The notes below the pieces were generated by a model that had not been told where the DNA came from, searched no databases, and saw nothing but the letters and a program-made list of their open reading frames with translations. DNA of 64,000 nt from Candidatus Uhrbacteria bacterium (GTDB taxonomy: Bacteria; Patescibacteriota; Patescibacteriia; 2-12-FULL-60-25), in assembly GCA_020854265.1 (NCBI GenBank), contig JADZFU010000004.1, positions 310,001-374,000 of the forward strand. Reading direction: 5' to 3'. A program made the translations under genes and the position numbers. Position 1 is the stretch's first letter; each line of letters begins with the position of its first letter. Positions 1 through 8,287 of the stretch are shown piece by piece.

Positions 1-461
1 GCGGTGAAGCCATTGTATGGCGGCTCGATGACGACCGCATGCAGGCCGCGGACGGCGGCCAGCTTGCCTGAGCGGGTAAACCGCAGGCCTCCTACCCGGA
101 CGCAGATGAGGATGTATCCGATCTCGGATGTTTCAGCCAAGGCGAGCAAGCTTCGGATGGTTTGTCCGGGATCGCGGTTCCAGGTGGTATGCGCCAAGAC
201 GTTCTCTTGGCGCGAGACCAGATAGACAATTTCTTTGCGGAAATTGCCGGTTCGGCTGTACATGCGTGCGGGCTCGGGCAGGCTCCAGAGGAGCTGGTAG
301 AGCGGCATGCAGAGCAAGGATCGGTCTGCTTGCCATGCGTGGATGCGCATGAAGAGCGAGATGTCCGGTTCATGCTTGAAGGTTTTTTCGATCCGTTTCA
401 GCTCGCGGCTGAGAAACGGGTACCTGCTTCGCAGAGGATGATGCGGCAAACGTTGCGGCAT
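1..461 (-). CDS. Unknown protein, C-terminus cut by window edge
   Basis: An open frame on the minus strand begins at an ATG at 461 and stays open to base 1 (about 153 codons). A strong Shine-Dalgarno (AAGGAGG, near 466-472) lies 5-6 nt before the ATG. The N-terminus is basic (MPQRLPHHPLRSRYPFLSRE) and is followed by a mixed region with several Tyr and Trp residues. I see no signal peptide or known motif and do not recognise the family. It is divergent from uppS with a 72-bp spacer. The strong SD and fairly GC-rich codons place it in the accessory class described in the findings. The reading frame is well supported; the function is unknown. Confidence 0.6.
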   Translation of the reverse strand, partial: MPQRLPHHPLRSRYPFLSRELKRIEKTFKHEPDISLFMRIHAWQADRSLLCMPLYQLLWSLPEPARMYSRTGNFRKEIVYLVSRQENVLAHTTWNRDPGQTIRSLLALAETSEIGYILICVRVGGLRFTRSGKLAAVRGLHAVVIEPPYNGFT

Positions 462-496
462 ACTTACCTCCTTGCCAGTATCCACCTTGCCTTGTC

Positions 497-525
497 TTGC
501 GGAAAACGTCTACCTCCGCTAATCT
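497..525 (+). promoter_or_regulatory. Promoter of uppS, leaderless layout
   Basis: TTGCGG (497-502) and TAATCT (520-525) are separated by exactly 17 bp. The -10 ends 8 nt before the uppS ATG, so transcription would start at or next to the start codon. There is no Shine-Dalgarno. Confidence 0.55.
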
Positions 526-533
526 ACGCTATT

Positions 534-1226
534 ATGTCCGATTCCGGAGCCGTCAGGCACCTGGCGATGATTATGGACGGCAATCGCCGCTGGGCCAAGG
601 CTCAGGGCATGCCTGCGGTAGAGGGCCATCGCGCCGGCTACAACAAAATGAAGCAGGTGGGCGATTGGTGTTTGGCGCGAGGGATCGAAATCGTCACGGT
701 GTATGCGTTTTCTACCGAAAACTGGAAACGAAGCGAAACCGAAGTCGGATTCCTCATGAGCCTGCTCGAGCACGCATTAGAAAAAGAATTGAATTATTTT
801 ACCGACCGCCAAATCCGTCTGCGGATACTCGGCCGCCGGGACGGATTTTCATCGACCATTCTTTCGCTTATCGACAAAGCAGAGGAGGCTACCAAGCATT
901 TTGAAAAAATGACATTTGCCATTTGTCTCGGATATGGCGGACGAGCCGAAATCGTGGATGCGGTAAAAGAGATTGTGGCGGAAGGCATGCAGAGCGAGAT
1001 GATCGACGAACAATCGATTGCCAAGCGGCTCTATTGGCCCAATATGCCGGATCCGGATTTGATCGTCCGGACTTCGGGAGAGCAGCGGTTGTCCGGATTT
1101 CTCCTTTGGCAAAGTGCGTATAGCGAGCTGTATTGGATCGATAAAAACTGGCCGGCTTTGGAAGAAGCGGATCTGCAAGCGGCCCTTGACGAGTTTTCCA
1201 CAAGACAAAGACGATACGGAGCCTGA
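534..1226 (+). CDS. uppS: Isoprenyl (undecaprenyl) diphosphate synthase
   Basis: This cis-prenyltransferase extends farnesyl-PP with isopentenyl-PP to make the undecaprenyl carrier for cell-wall glycans. It is 230 residues, slightly short of the usual 240-250. The signature MDGNRRWA is at residues 14-21, with Asp15 as the expected catalytic metal ligand. FSTENWKR follows at about 58-65, and the C-terminal DPDLIVRTSGEQRLSGF and SELYW motifs are present. I chose the ATG at 534 because it directly precedes the conserved N-terminal motif; the frame is open further upstream but that part is antisense to another gene. Its substrate would come from the prenyl synthase at 9057-10091 or a similar enzyme. 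Confidence 0.95.
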   Translation: MSDSGAVRHLAMIMDGNRRWAKAQGMPAVEGHRAGYNKMKQVGDWCLARGIEIVTVYAFSTENWKRSETEVGFLMSLLEHALEKELNYFTDRQIRLRILGRRDGFSSTILSLIDKAEEATKHFEKMTFAICLGYGGRAEIVDAVKEIVAEGMQSEMIDEQSIAKRLYWPNMPDPDLIVRTSGEQRLSGFLLWQSAYSELYWIDKNWPALEEADLQAALDEFSTRQRRYGA

Positions 1227-1244
1227 AGTGTATACTTGGGCTTT

Positions 1245-2864
1245 ATGGGAAAACGCCGCACGTATATTTTCATTACCGGTGGAGTCATGTCGGGGGTCGG
1301 CAAGGGAGTCGCGTCCGCAAGCTTGGGCGCGATTTTGAAATCAAGGGGATTACGTGTAACCGCAGTCAAAATCGATCCGTATATAAATGTGGATGCAGGA
1401 ACGATGAATCCGGTCGAGCATGGCGAGGTATTTGTGACACGCGACGGCGACGAGACGGACCAGGATATTGGAAATTACGAGCGCTTTTTGGATGAAGACA
1501 TTCTCAAGGTGAATTACATGACGACGGGGCGCGTATACTTGTCCGTTATCCAACGGGAACGGACATTGGGGTATGGCGGAAAAACGGTCGAAGTCGTCCC
1601 GCACGTACCGCAGGAGGTCATCAGCCGGATCAAGCTTGCGGCCAAGCACCATGATGCTGACGTGACTATTATTGAAATTGGCGGAACAGTCGGGGAATAT
1701 CAAAATGTTTTGTTTTTGGAAGCGGCCCGCATGATGCGGATCGAGACGCCGGATGACGTATTAGTGGGCCTTGTCAGCTATTTGCCTGTCCCTGGCGCAC
1801 TTGGAGAGATGAAGACCAAACCGACGCAGTATGCGGTCCGGACCTTGAATAGCGCGGGGATTCAGCCCGATTTTGTCATTGGACGCTCGACGCACCGCAT
1901 TGATGATCTGCGTAAAAAGAAAATGGCCGTACATTGCAGCGTGCAAGCCGAGGACATTTTTAGCGCGCCCGATGTTTCGAGCGTGTACGAGGTGCCGCGC
2001 GTCATGGAGGAAGAGGGGTTAGGCGCACGGGTGGTCAAAAAATTGAAACTGCGTGCCGGGAAACCCGATTTACGCGCGTGGAACAAGCTTACAAAGAGCA
2101 TTGCCAATGCAAAAAAACCGGTCCGCATCGGAGTGGTTGGGAAATACGCAGCGAGCGGCGACTTCAATTTAAGCGATGCTTATCTTTCCGTGCTTGAATC
2201 GATCAAGCATGCCGCATGGAGTATTGGCAGAAAGCCGGAGATTGTCTGGATTGATGCTGGCGAGCTCGAGAAAACAAAAAAGATTTCAAAAAAGATAGAC
2301 GGGATTCTTGTCCCTGGCGGTTTTGGTTCCCGCGGGGTTGAGGGCAAGATCTTGGCGGCAAAATTTGCGCGCGAGAAAAAGATTCCGTATTTGGGATTAT
2401 GTTATGGAATGCAGCTCGCATGCATCGAGTTTGCGAGGCATGTCCTGCATATGCGAGGGGCGCACACGACCGAGATCCAGCCCGACGCGGCCCACCCGGT
2501 CATCCATCTTATGAACGAGCAGGAAGAAAAGATGAAAAATAAATCGTATGGAGGAAGTATGCGGCTTGGCTCGTATATCTGCCGTTTGAAAAAAGGTTCG
2601 CGCGCGCGGAAGCTGTATGGCGAAGCGGCGGTTGAGGAGAGGCACCGGCACCGGTACGAGTTTAATCCGGATTACCGCCAAGCGTTTGAACAAAAAGGAC
2701 TCGTGGTAAGCGGCGAATCTCCCGATGGAATGTTGGCGGAGATTATAGAGCTGAAAAACCATCCATTTTTTATGGGTACGCAGGCGCACCCCGAGTTTTT
2801 ATCAAGGCCGTTCAAGCCGCATCCGTTGTTTTTGGGATTTCTGCACGCGTGTACAAAGAAATAG
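1245..2864 (+). CDS. pyrG: CTP synthase
   Basis: This enzyme makes CTP from UTP, ATP and glutamine. It is 539 residues, normal for the family. The N-terminal synthetase domain begins with the P-loop-like ITGGVMSGVGKG and contains DPYINVDAGTMNP and HGEVFVT. The C-terminal class I glutamine amidotransferase domain has GFGSRG, the nucleophile-Cys motif GLCYGMQLA, and the closing His/Glu motif THPEF variant AHPEFLSRP. I prefer the ATG at 1245 over a TTG three codons upstream. A TATACT box at 1231-1236 lies 8 nt before it, suggesting a leaderless transcript. The 3' end overlaps the convergent methyltransferase gene by 53 bp. Confidence 0.97.
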   Translation: MGKRRTYIFITGGVMSGVGKGVASASLGAILKSRGLRVTAVKIDPYINVDAGTMNPVEHGEVFVTRDGDETDQDIGNYERFLDEDILKVNYMTTGRVYLSVIQRERTLGYGGKTVEVVPHVPQEVISRIKLAAKHHDADVTIIEIGGTVGEYQNVLFLEAARMMRIETPDDVLVGLVSYLPVPGALGEMKTKPTQYAVRTLNSAGIQPDFVIGRSTHRIDDLRKKKMAVHCSVQAEDIFSAPDVSSVYEVPRVMEEEGLGARVVKKLKLRAGKPDLRAWNKLTKSIANAKKPVRIGVVGKYAASGDFNLSDAYLSVLESIKHAAWSIGRKPEIVWIDAGELEKTKKISKKIDGILVPGGFGSRGVEGKILAAKFAREKKIPYLGLCYGMQLACIEFARHVLHMRGAHTTEIQPDAAHPVIHLMNEQEEKMKNKSYGGSMRLGSYICRLKKGSRARKLYGEAAVEERHRHRYEFNPDYRQAFEQKGLVVSGESPDGMLAEIIELKNHPFFMGTQAHPEFLSRPFKPHPLFLGFLHACTKK

Positions 2865-3375
2865 TTCCTTGCGAGGCGGTTGGTTTCCAGTTCGGAAATT
2901 TGAAGCCGTTTGATACGACTCGAGCAGTTGGTTTTAATTCGGACATCAGTTTCTTTTCAAGACGAGGCATGGCGTACGGAATTTGGAATAAATAAACGAC
3001 ATCAAATCGCGTAAGATCCGCTTCCCAAAAACTGGTACGGATGATCTTCGCATTTGTGTAGCCGGCTGTCTTTTTGGATGCTTCTCGGGCAAGGAGCGGG
3101 TCAATTTCAAATCCGACGGCTTCGGCAACATCCCTTTTTGCAGCGGCAAGTACCACTTGCCCGTCTCCGCAGCCGAGATCAGCAAAACGGTCGGAGGCGG
3201 ACAAGTTCGCGAGAGCGAGCGCGTTATTTATGGACGAATGGGTCGAGGCAACATACGGAGCGCCGCCATACAATGCCATGGTTCGGATCCGAATACCGAG
3301 AGTCAAGACGAGAAAAACCGCCATGATCAACAAGATGAGAACGAATATCAAGAGCAATACCAATACGGCATCCAT
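2812..3375 (-). CDS. Membrane-anchored class I SAM-dependent methyltransferase
   Basis: The protein is 187 residues. Residues 3-27 form one strongly hydrophobic segment (membrane anchor). A Rossmann methyltransferase core follows with motif I FADLGCGDGQVV at 64-75, an acidic residue (GFEID) at the end of strand 2, and DVVYLFQIPY as the motif IV region. The substrate cannot be predicted; small anchored methyltransferases like this are common in compact genomes. A TAGACT box (3382-3387, minus strand) sits 6 nt before the ATG and there is no SD. It ends inside the 3' end of pyrG on the opposite strand. Confidence 0.8.
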   Translation of the reverse strand: MDAVLVLLLIFVLILLIMAVFLVLTLGIRIRTMALYGGAPYVASTHSSINNALALANLSASDRFADLGCGDGQVVLAAAKRDVAEAVGFEIDPLLAREASKKTAGYTNAKIIRTSFWEADLTRFDVVYLFQIPYAMPRLEKKLMSELKPTARVVSNGFKFPNWKPTASQGTISLYTRAEIPKTTDAA

Positions 3376-3393
3376 GTGGATAGTCTATCAGGC

Positions 3394-3422
3394 TTGCCGA
3401 TTTGTCTGAATTCTGTTAGATT
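3394..3422 (+). promoter_or_regulatory. Promoter of the Nudix gene
   Basis: TTGCCG (3394-3399), a 17-bp spacer and TAGATT (3417-3422) form a sigma-70-like promoter. The Shine-Dalgarno AGGAGG at 3441-3446 follows about 19 nt later, so this transcript has a normal leader. Confidence 0.6.
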
Positions 3423-3451
3423 GCGAGCCCGTTCTTTTTCAGGAGGCAGGC

Positions 3452-3979
3452 GTGAGCGATGCATTGCAGGCAAAAGGCTGTCCCCATGGATCCGCTGTCT
3501 TGATCCAGGACTGGAGATGCTCCGGTTTCATCCTTCTCAAGAAGATCGACCCTACACCGGGTTCGGTTTTTGACGGGAAGTACTCCTTGTTTGGCGGCAG
3601 ATGCCGGCCCGGGGAGAATTCGGAGCAAACGCTCGAACGGGAATTGCGTGAAGAGTGGCAAGACCGGACCCTGATCGCCGACGTGATGCGTCGTGCCTTC
3701 GCGGTCAAGCCGATGGTGCTGCCGGCGCGCGAATGGGGCGGATCGTACGTGTTCCATCCGTACGTCGCCTCTGCGACCAGCGAAGAGCATTTCAAGGACT
3801 GGCTCACCATTCTGCTCGAGGAGGGCGCGGTGAAGGAGGGGAGGGCGGTTTACCTCAGCCGTCACCAGCTTCTCGAGGAGATCAATTCTCCCGAGAAGTT
3901 CTTGGCAGGTTTGGAGATGATGATCCGCCGCCACTTCGATTTGCTCATGCGGAGCGACCAGCGCATCCGTATGATCTGA
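3452..3979 (+). CDS. Nudix hydrolase
   Basis: The protein is 175 residues and should hydrolyse a nucleoside diphosphate linked to another moiety. The Nudix box runs from Gly49 to about residue 72. It has Gly49, Glu55 and the R-E-L-R-E-E core (63-68) that binds the catalytic metals. The usual Gly near the end of the box is replaced by Gln/Asp, a tolerated variation. It starts with GTG at 3452, 5 nt after AGGAGG. The gene is solitary, has its own promoter and a bidirectional terminator, and uses GC-rich codons unlike pyrG next door. The substrate is unknown. Confidence 0.85.
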   Translation: MSDALQAKGCPHGSAVLIQDWRCSGFILLKKIDPTPGSVFDGKYSLFGGRCRPGENSEQTLERELREEWQDRTLIADVMRRAFAVKPMVLPAREWGGSYVFHPYVASATSEEHFKDWLTILLEEGAVKEGRAVYLSRHQLLEEINSPEKFLAGLEMMIRRHFDLLMRSDQRIRMI

Positions 3980-3985
3980 CAACTG

Positions 3986-4016
3986 AAAACCCCTCCGGCT
4001 GCCGGAGGGGTTTGTT
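3986..4016. terminator. Bidirectional terminator between Nudix gene and rpmA
   Basis: A 9-bp GC stem (CCCCTCCGG with CCGGAGGGG, loop CTG) is flanked by AAAA and TTT runs. It can end transcription of the Nudix gene (+) and rpmA (-). Confidence 0.85.
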
Positions 4017-4017
4017 T

Positions 4018-4305
4018 TTATTTCGATTCGAGCGGGATCACGTTGGCAAACTTTGCGAGTTTGAAGTGTCCGGTATAGCGGCGGATGCGCTTGTCGCTGA
4101 ATTTGACCACGCCGTCCTTTACGGCAAACAAGGTGTCGTCCTTGCCCATCATGACATTTTCACCTGCGCGGATTTTGGAGCCGCGCTGACGAACGATGAT
4201 GTTACCGGATTTTACGAATTCTCCGGCATAGCGCTTCACGCCCAGACGCTGACCCTGGGAATCGCGGCCATACTGTGTAGAACCGCCAGCCTTTTTTGTT
4301 GCCAT
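4018..4305 (-). CDS. rpmA: Large ribosomal subunit protein bL27
   Basis: A 95-residue bL27 that contacts the peptidyl-transferase centre through its N-terminal tail. The hallmark N-terminus [20 protein letters not shown] is followed by LGVKRYAGE and GNIIVRQRG. There is no Firmicutes-type cleavable N-terminal extension. Its usual partner rplU is not next to it. The leader is pyrimidine-rich with no Shine-Dalgarno before the ATG, although the promoter lies some 36 nt upstream. Confidence 0.97.
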   Translation of the reverse strand: MATKKAGGSTQYGRDSQGQRLGVKRYAGEFVKSGNIIVRQRGSKIRAGENVMMGKDDTLFAVKDGVVKFSDKRIRRYTGHFKLAKFANVIPLESK

Positions 4306-4340
4306 AAGGGTGTGAGAGGAGTTAAGAGGGAATGGGCGCT

Positions 4341-4369
4341 AGGTTACGCGAAAGCCCGCGACTTGTCAA
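4341..4369 (-). promoter_or_regulatory. Promoter of rpmA
   Basis: Read on the minus strand: TTGACA (4364-4369), 17 bp, TAACCT (4341-4346). The predicted leader is about 30 nt and lacks a purine-rich SD, unlike the other led genes here. Confidence 0.6.
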
Positions 4370-4400
4370 GAACCTTCACTTAGGCTAAATTTCGCTTTAT

Positions 4401-4649
4401 ATGGCGAAAAACCCGCAGGAATTTAAGAGTGAAGTGGAAAAGGTTCTGGATATTGTCCGGAGCGGTTTGGCTATGCATGGCGGGAATGTAGAGGTAGTAG
4501 AGGCAGACCCGGCCACAGGCAAGGTGGGGATCCGTTTTCAGGGCGCATGTGTCGGATGCCCGATGTCCGAGATGACATTTCAGGCCGGAATCGAAGAAGT
4601 CCTATTAGAAATGCTTCCAGAAGTAAAAGAGGTCGTGCAGGTTCCTTGA
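4401..4649 (+). CDS. NifU-like C-terminal domain protein (Fe-S scaffold/carrier)
   Basis: An 82-residue stand-alone NifU C-domain (Nfu type), thought to hold or deliver a [4Fe-4S] cluster. The fold is marked by AMHGGNVEVV near 24-33 and the ligand pair Cys50-x2-Cys53 in GACVGCPMSEMT. No IscU-type N-domain or A-type domain is fused to it. It lies upstream of an SD-preceded membrane gene and mraY on the same strand. A TA-rich -10-like stretch lies about 10-15 nt before the ATG. Confidence 0.9.
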   Translation: MAKNPQEFKSEVEKVLDIVRSGLAMHGGNVEVVEADPATGKVGIRFQGACVGCPMSEMTFQAGIEEVLLEMLPEVKEVVQVP

Positions 4650-4661
4650 TCAAGGAGTAGC

Positions 4662-5048
4662 ATGTCGTGGATGACGTTAGACGGATGGTGGCTTTCGGCC
4701 CGTTTGGCCTGGAGCCGACCGTGGATGCGCTGGTCGGCAATTTTTTCGATTGCTGCAAGTGCCGGAGTGTCCATTTGGTTTCTCGCGACAACCTTGCCGT
4801 CGGTCCGACGCCACGATGCCTTTATATATCATTATAATATTTATCTTGGCATTGACGATGTCCGCGTTTGGTCCTGGGTCTTCTTTTTGCCGTCGGTTTG
4901 GTTTGCCGTTACCGTGCTTGATCTTATCGTCGCGTTTGGACTGTTTCGTTCGGATTCTTTGCTTGCGCGAGCCTTGGTCACCTTGGCTTTTGTCTGGGTC
5001 TTTCCCTGGGCGGGAGCTTTGTTCTATCTTTCCATCGTAAACTTATGA
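4662..5048 (+). CDS. Small membrane protein of unknown function upstream of mraY
   Basis: The protein is 128 residues with about three hydrophobic segments (near 25-45, 70-95 and 100-125) and many Trp. AAGGAG lies 6 nt before the ATG. Its TGA overlaps the mraY ATG (ATGA), so the two are translationally coupled and probably co-expressed in the cell-wall cluster. I do not recognise the family. Confidence 0.7.
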   Translation: MSWMTLDGWWLSARLAWSRPWMRWSAIFSIAASAGVSIWFLATTLPSVRRHDAFIYHYNIYLGIDDVRVWSWVFFLPSVWFAVTVLDLIVAFGLFRSDSLLARALVTLAFVWVFPWAGALFYLSIVNL

Positions 5049-6103
5049 CTATCGATCCCATTCTTGTTGCGAAACCGCTCGGTATTGCCGCGCTTGCATT
5101 TGCCGTTTCCGTATTGGTCATGCCCGTGCTTATCAGCGTCCTAAAGAAATACAAGATGGGCAAATCCATCCGCGATGCCGAGTCCGCCCCGATTATGGCG
5201 GCGCTACATCAAGCAAAAGCCGGAACGCCAACCATGGGAGGAATGGTGATTTGGGCAACAGTCTTTGCCATTGTCTTATCACTAGAAGGGTTATGTCAGC
5301 TTGCCGGTGCCCAAAGCGTGTTTTGCCAAGCGAGTTTTTTGTCGCGCGGACAGACCTGGCTGCCGCTCGGTTTGATGGCTGCAGCAGCTATTGTCGGATT
5401 GGTCGATGATTATTTGAACATCAGACGCATCGGAGGAGGTAAAGGCGGAGGATTGCGCGAACGCGAACGATTGTTCTCTTACGGACTTATTGCTGCAATC
5501 GGCGCATGGTGGTTTTTTACCAAGCTCGGCTGGGATCAGTTACATGTACCGTTTGTCGGAACGTACGAGATCGGCTGGCTGTATATCCCGTTTTTCCTGC
5601 TCGTGATTGTTTCAACCTCCCATTCTGTCAACGTTACGGATGGTCTAGATGGATTGGCTGGCGGCACCTTGCTCGCGACATTTGCCGCTTATGCGATCAT
5701 TGCATGGTCACAAGGCAGGTATGATCTTGCAACGTTCTGCGCGGCAATCATCGGTGCATTGCTCGGATTCTTGTGGTTCAACATCAATCCCGCTGATGTC
5801 TTTATGGGTGATACGGGAGCCATGTCGCTCGGAACTGCGCTTGGCGTGGTTGCGCTCATGACCAACCAGCCATTGCTTTTACCGCTTATCGGGCTGCCGT
5901 TTGTCTTAGAGAGCTTGTCAGTCATCATCCAGATTTCGAGCAAAAAATTACGAAATGGAAAAAAAGTTTTCAAAAGCGCACCGATCCATCACCACCTGCA
6001 GGCGATTGGCTGGAGCGAACCGAGGATAGTCATGCGTTTTTGGATGATCTCATTCGTCCTTTCGGGCGTGGGCATCGTTCTCGCTTTGATCGATTCCATT
6101 TAA
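5045..6103 (+). CDS. mraY: Phospho-N-acetylmuramoyl-pentapeptide transferase (lipid I synthase)
   Basis: An integral membrane enzyme that moves phospho-MurNAc-pentapeptide to undecaprenyl-P. It is 352 residues with about ten hydrophobic segments. Family motifs are KAGTPTMGG (58-66), the Asp pair in GLVDDYLNIRR, NVTDGLDGLAGG, FMGDTGAMSLG, and the cytoplasmic HHH loop APIHHHLQAIGW. It is followed after 4 bp by a SEDS glycan polymerase gene and then murG, so lipid I and lipid II steps are side by side. Confidence 0.97.
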   Translation: MTIDPILVAKPLGIAALAFAVSVLVMPVLISVLKKYKMGKSIRDAESAPIMAALHQAKAGTPTMGGMVIWATVFAIVLSLEGLCQLAGAQSVFCQASFLSRGQTWLPLGLMAAAAIVGLVDDYLNIRRIGGGKGGGLRERERLFSYGLIAAIGAWWFFTKLGWDQLHVPFVGTYEIGWLYIPFFLLVIVSTSHSVNVTDGLDGLAGGTLLATFAAYAIIAWSQGRYDLATFCAAIIGALLGFLWFNINPADVFMGDTGAMSLGTALGVVALMTNQPLLLPLIGLPFVLESLSVIIQISSKKLRNGKKVFKSAPIHHHLQAIGWSEPRIVMRFWMISFVLSGVGIVLALIDSI

Positions 6104-6107
6104 TCCC

Positions 6108-7232
6108 ATGAAGCTGTCGCTGCGTGAACGAGTCCTCGCTCTTGATCCGGCGATTATCGGAATCGCCGCCGGACTTCTTGTGCTCGGAGTTGCGGTACTC
6201 ATGTCGGCAACAGGTCCGGTAGCTTTCCAGCGAACAGATGATAGTTTGTATTACGTAAAAAGACAGCTTTTGCAGGGCGTAATTCCTGGAATGCTGCTCT
6301 TCCTATTTTTTTCATTGATCGATTACCGGATTCTCAAAAAATTTGCGTTTCCTATTCTGGTCGGTTGCATCGGTCTTTTGCTGCTGGTGTATGTTCCCGG
6401 CTTAGGCGTGAGGATAAAAGGTGCGCTTGGCTGGCTTGAGCTCGGACCGATCCGTTTTCAACCATCCGAATTAGTTAAGCTCGGGTTATTGATTTATTTG
6501 GCCGCTTGGTTTTCTGAACGGAAACCTGAACAGGTCAGGGATTTAAAAGAAGGCTTGCTTCCATTTATGGGGGTCGTATCAATTTTCTTCTTTCTCCTGA
6601 TTCTTCAGCCGGATACCGGTTCCATGGCCGTGGTGGTCGGAACAGCCGGCATGCTGTATCTGGCAGCAGGAGCCCCGATTTCTTGGTTTTTGCTTTTGGG
6701 GGCGGCGGGTGCTGGTATTCTGGCTTTGGTTATCAAGCTTTCCCCGTATCGAATTGCACGTTTCATGACTTTTTTGCATCCGGAGCTTGATCCGCAAGGA
6801 CAGGGATACCATATCAACCAAGCCGTGCTTGCCGTGGGTTCAGGCGGCATGATGGGTCTTGGGTTTGGAAAGTCCCGTCAAAAATACCTTTACTTGCCTG
6901 AGGTTGAGGCTGATTCGATTTTTGCCGTCATGGCCGAGGAGCTTGGTTTTATCATGATTTTAGCCGTACTCGCCTTGTATGCGGCATTTATTTGGCGGTC
7001 GTTCCAGATCGCGGGCAAGTCTCGTGACCGGTTTGGCGCGCTTTTGGCGGTTGGTATCGGCTCTTGGATTGCGATCCAAAGCGTCCTGAATATCGGCGGC
7101 ATGATCGGAATCATGCCGATGACAGGAGTTACGTTGCCGTTTGTATCCCATGGAGGTACATCCATGGCGATTTTGATCGGTGCTGTTGGACTGCTTGCAG
7201 GAATTCCCCGTTTTGCGAATGATAGATCCTAA
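6108..7232 (+). CDS. ftsW: SEDS-family glycan polymerase, FtsW/RodA
   Basis: A polytopic protein of 374 residues that polymerises lipid II together with a class B PBP. Motifs include FQPSELVKLGLL, the conserved LQPDTGSM and the loop motif GQGYHINQA. Also present are GLGFGKSRQKYLYLPE and DSIFAVMAEELGF, and finally HGGTSM. It lies between mraY and murG, which favours FtsW over RodA, though the sequence alone does not settle this. The likely PBP partner is at 47113-48933. Confidence 0.92.
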   Translation: MKLSLRERVLALDPAIIGIAAGLLVLGVAVLMSATGPVAFQRTDDSLYYVKRQLLQGVIPGMLLFLFFSLIDYRILKKFAFPILVGCIGLLLLVYVPGLGVRIKGALGWLELGPIRFQPSELVKLGLLIYLAAWFSERKPEQVRDLKEGLLPFMGVVSIFFFLLILQPDTGSMAVVVGTAGMLYLAAGAPISWFLLLGAAGAGILALVIKLSPYRIARFMTFLHPELDPQGQGYHINQAVLAVGSGGMMGLGFGKSRQKYLYLPEVEADSIFAVMAEELGFIMILAVLALYAAFIWRSFQIAGKSRDRFGALLAVGIGSWIAIQSVLNIGGMIGIMPMTGVTLPFVSHGGTSMAILIGAVGLLAGIPRFANDRS

Positions 7233-7235
7233 ATT

Positions 7236-8264
7236 ATGAAGATTGCTTTTGCCGGTGGCGGATCGCTCGGACCAGTAACGCCTTTATTGGCCGTGGCGAA
7301 TGCGATACGACGCAATACAGGAAATGGAAACATAGAATTTGTCTGGTTCGGCACGCCGGACGGACCTGAACGACAGCTGGTCGAAACTGAAGGCATACGT
7401 TTTTATCCAATCACGGTGGCTAAGCTGCCCCGCTATCCTTCGGTCCGATGGATTACGTTTTTGTTCGACGTATGGAAGGCGAGGTCAGAGGCAAGGGTTA
7501 TTCTTCAAAAAGAAAAGCCCGATGTTATAGCTTCGGTTGGCGGTTTTACTGCGGTGCCAGTCATGAAAGAGGCAAAGAAGCTCGGAATCCCATGCGCCGT
7601 ACACCAGCTTGATGCGGTTTTGAGCTGGTCCAATAAAGCGGTAGAGCGTTTTTGTGCCGTTCGCACAAGCTCGTTTGCACGCGAGGGATATGAACAGATT
7701 CCGACTCCGGCGAGATTTGGAAATACAGGATTGCTTCGCGCTGCTCGCAATGACAAGAAGAAAACGATTTTGATTGTCGGCGGCGGTACCGGTTCGGCGG
7801 CGATGAATGAAGCAATTTTATCGAGACAAGATGATTGGTCGAGAATCGCGAATATCATCCACATAACAGGAAAAGGAAAAATGGGAAATCTTGCCGAGCA
7901 CGAAGGATACTCCGTACATGAATTGCTAGGTGAAGAGGGGATGCGGCGGGCGCTTATGGAAGCGGATTTAATTATTTCACGCGCAGGGATAGGAGGATTG
8001 TCCGATATCGCTGCGTGCTCGAAAGCGGCGATCATCGTGCCGATTCCGGGAAATCAGCAAGAAGAGAATGCAAAAAGATTTGCCGAGGCTGGCGCCGCAA
8101 TAGTCGTTCCCCAGCGCGACGGATTCGCCGACGCCTTGCTTCAAGCAGCGAAAAAACTTTTGTCTGATCCGGAACAGATGGAGCTCATGGGATCAAAAGC
8201 ACACGATTTCTTCAAAACGGATGATGGAAGCGCCCTTGCACAAAAAATCTTGGATATGAAATAA
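7236..8264 (+). CDS. murG: UDP-GlcNAc:lipid I GlcNAc-transferase (MurG)
   Basis: This GT28 enzyme makes lipid II at the inner membrane face. It is 342 residues with two Rossmann-like halves. The donor-binding half is clear: GGGTGSAAMNEAIL, ISRAGIGGLSDIAACSKAAIIVPIP and QQEENAKRF. The N-terminal loop reads GGGSLGPVTP instead of the canonical GGTGGHxxP, so the usual His is absent (see findings). It is the last gene of the mraY-ftsW-murG cluster and ends inside a GC hairpin. Confidence 0.92.
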   Translation: MKIAFAGGGSLGPVTPLLAVANAIRRNTGNGNIEFVWFGTPDGPERQLVETEGIRFYPITVAKLPRYPSVRWITFLFDVWKARSEARVILQKEKPDVIASVGGFTAVPVMKEAKKLGIPCAVHQLDAVLSWSNKAVERFCAVRTSSFAREGYEQIPTPARFGNTGLLRAARNDKKKTILIVGGGTGSAAMNEAILSRQDDWSRIANIIHITGKGKMGNLAEHEGYSVHELLGEEGMRRALMEADLIISRAGIGGLSDIAACSKAAIIVPIPGNQQEENAKRFAEAGAAIVVPQRDGFADALLQAAKKLLSDPEQMELMGSKAHDFFKTDDGSALAQKILDMK

Positions 8265-8287
8265 CCCCACGCTGAGGGCGTGGGGTT
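8263..8287. terminator. Hairpin between convergent murG and unknown gene
   Basis: CCCCACGC (8265-8272) pairs with GCGTGGGG (8278-8285), flanked by AA/TT. The stop codons of both convergent genes lie in the hairpin arms. The T-run is short, so termination may be weak. Confidence 0.55.

Noticed and set aside
162-533. N-terminal extension of uppS
   Set aside because: The extra 124 codons are antisense to another open frame with a strong SD. UppS homology begins at the ATG at 534, which has a well-placed promoter.
3655-4383. A plus-strand frame running through the Nudix gene, the terminator and rpmA
   Set aside because: It crosses a strong hairpin terminator and is out of frame with, or antisense to, two confident genes.
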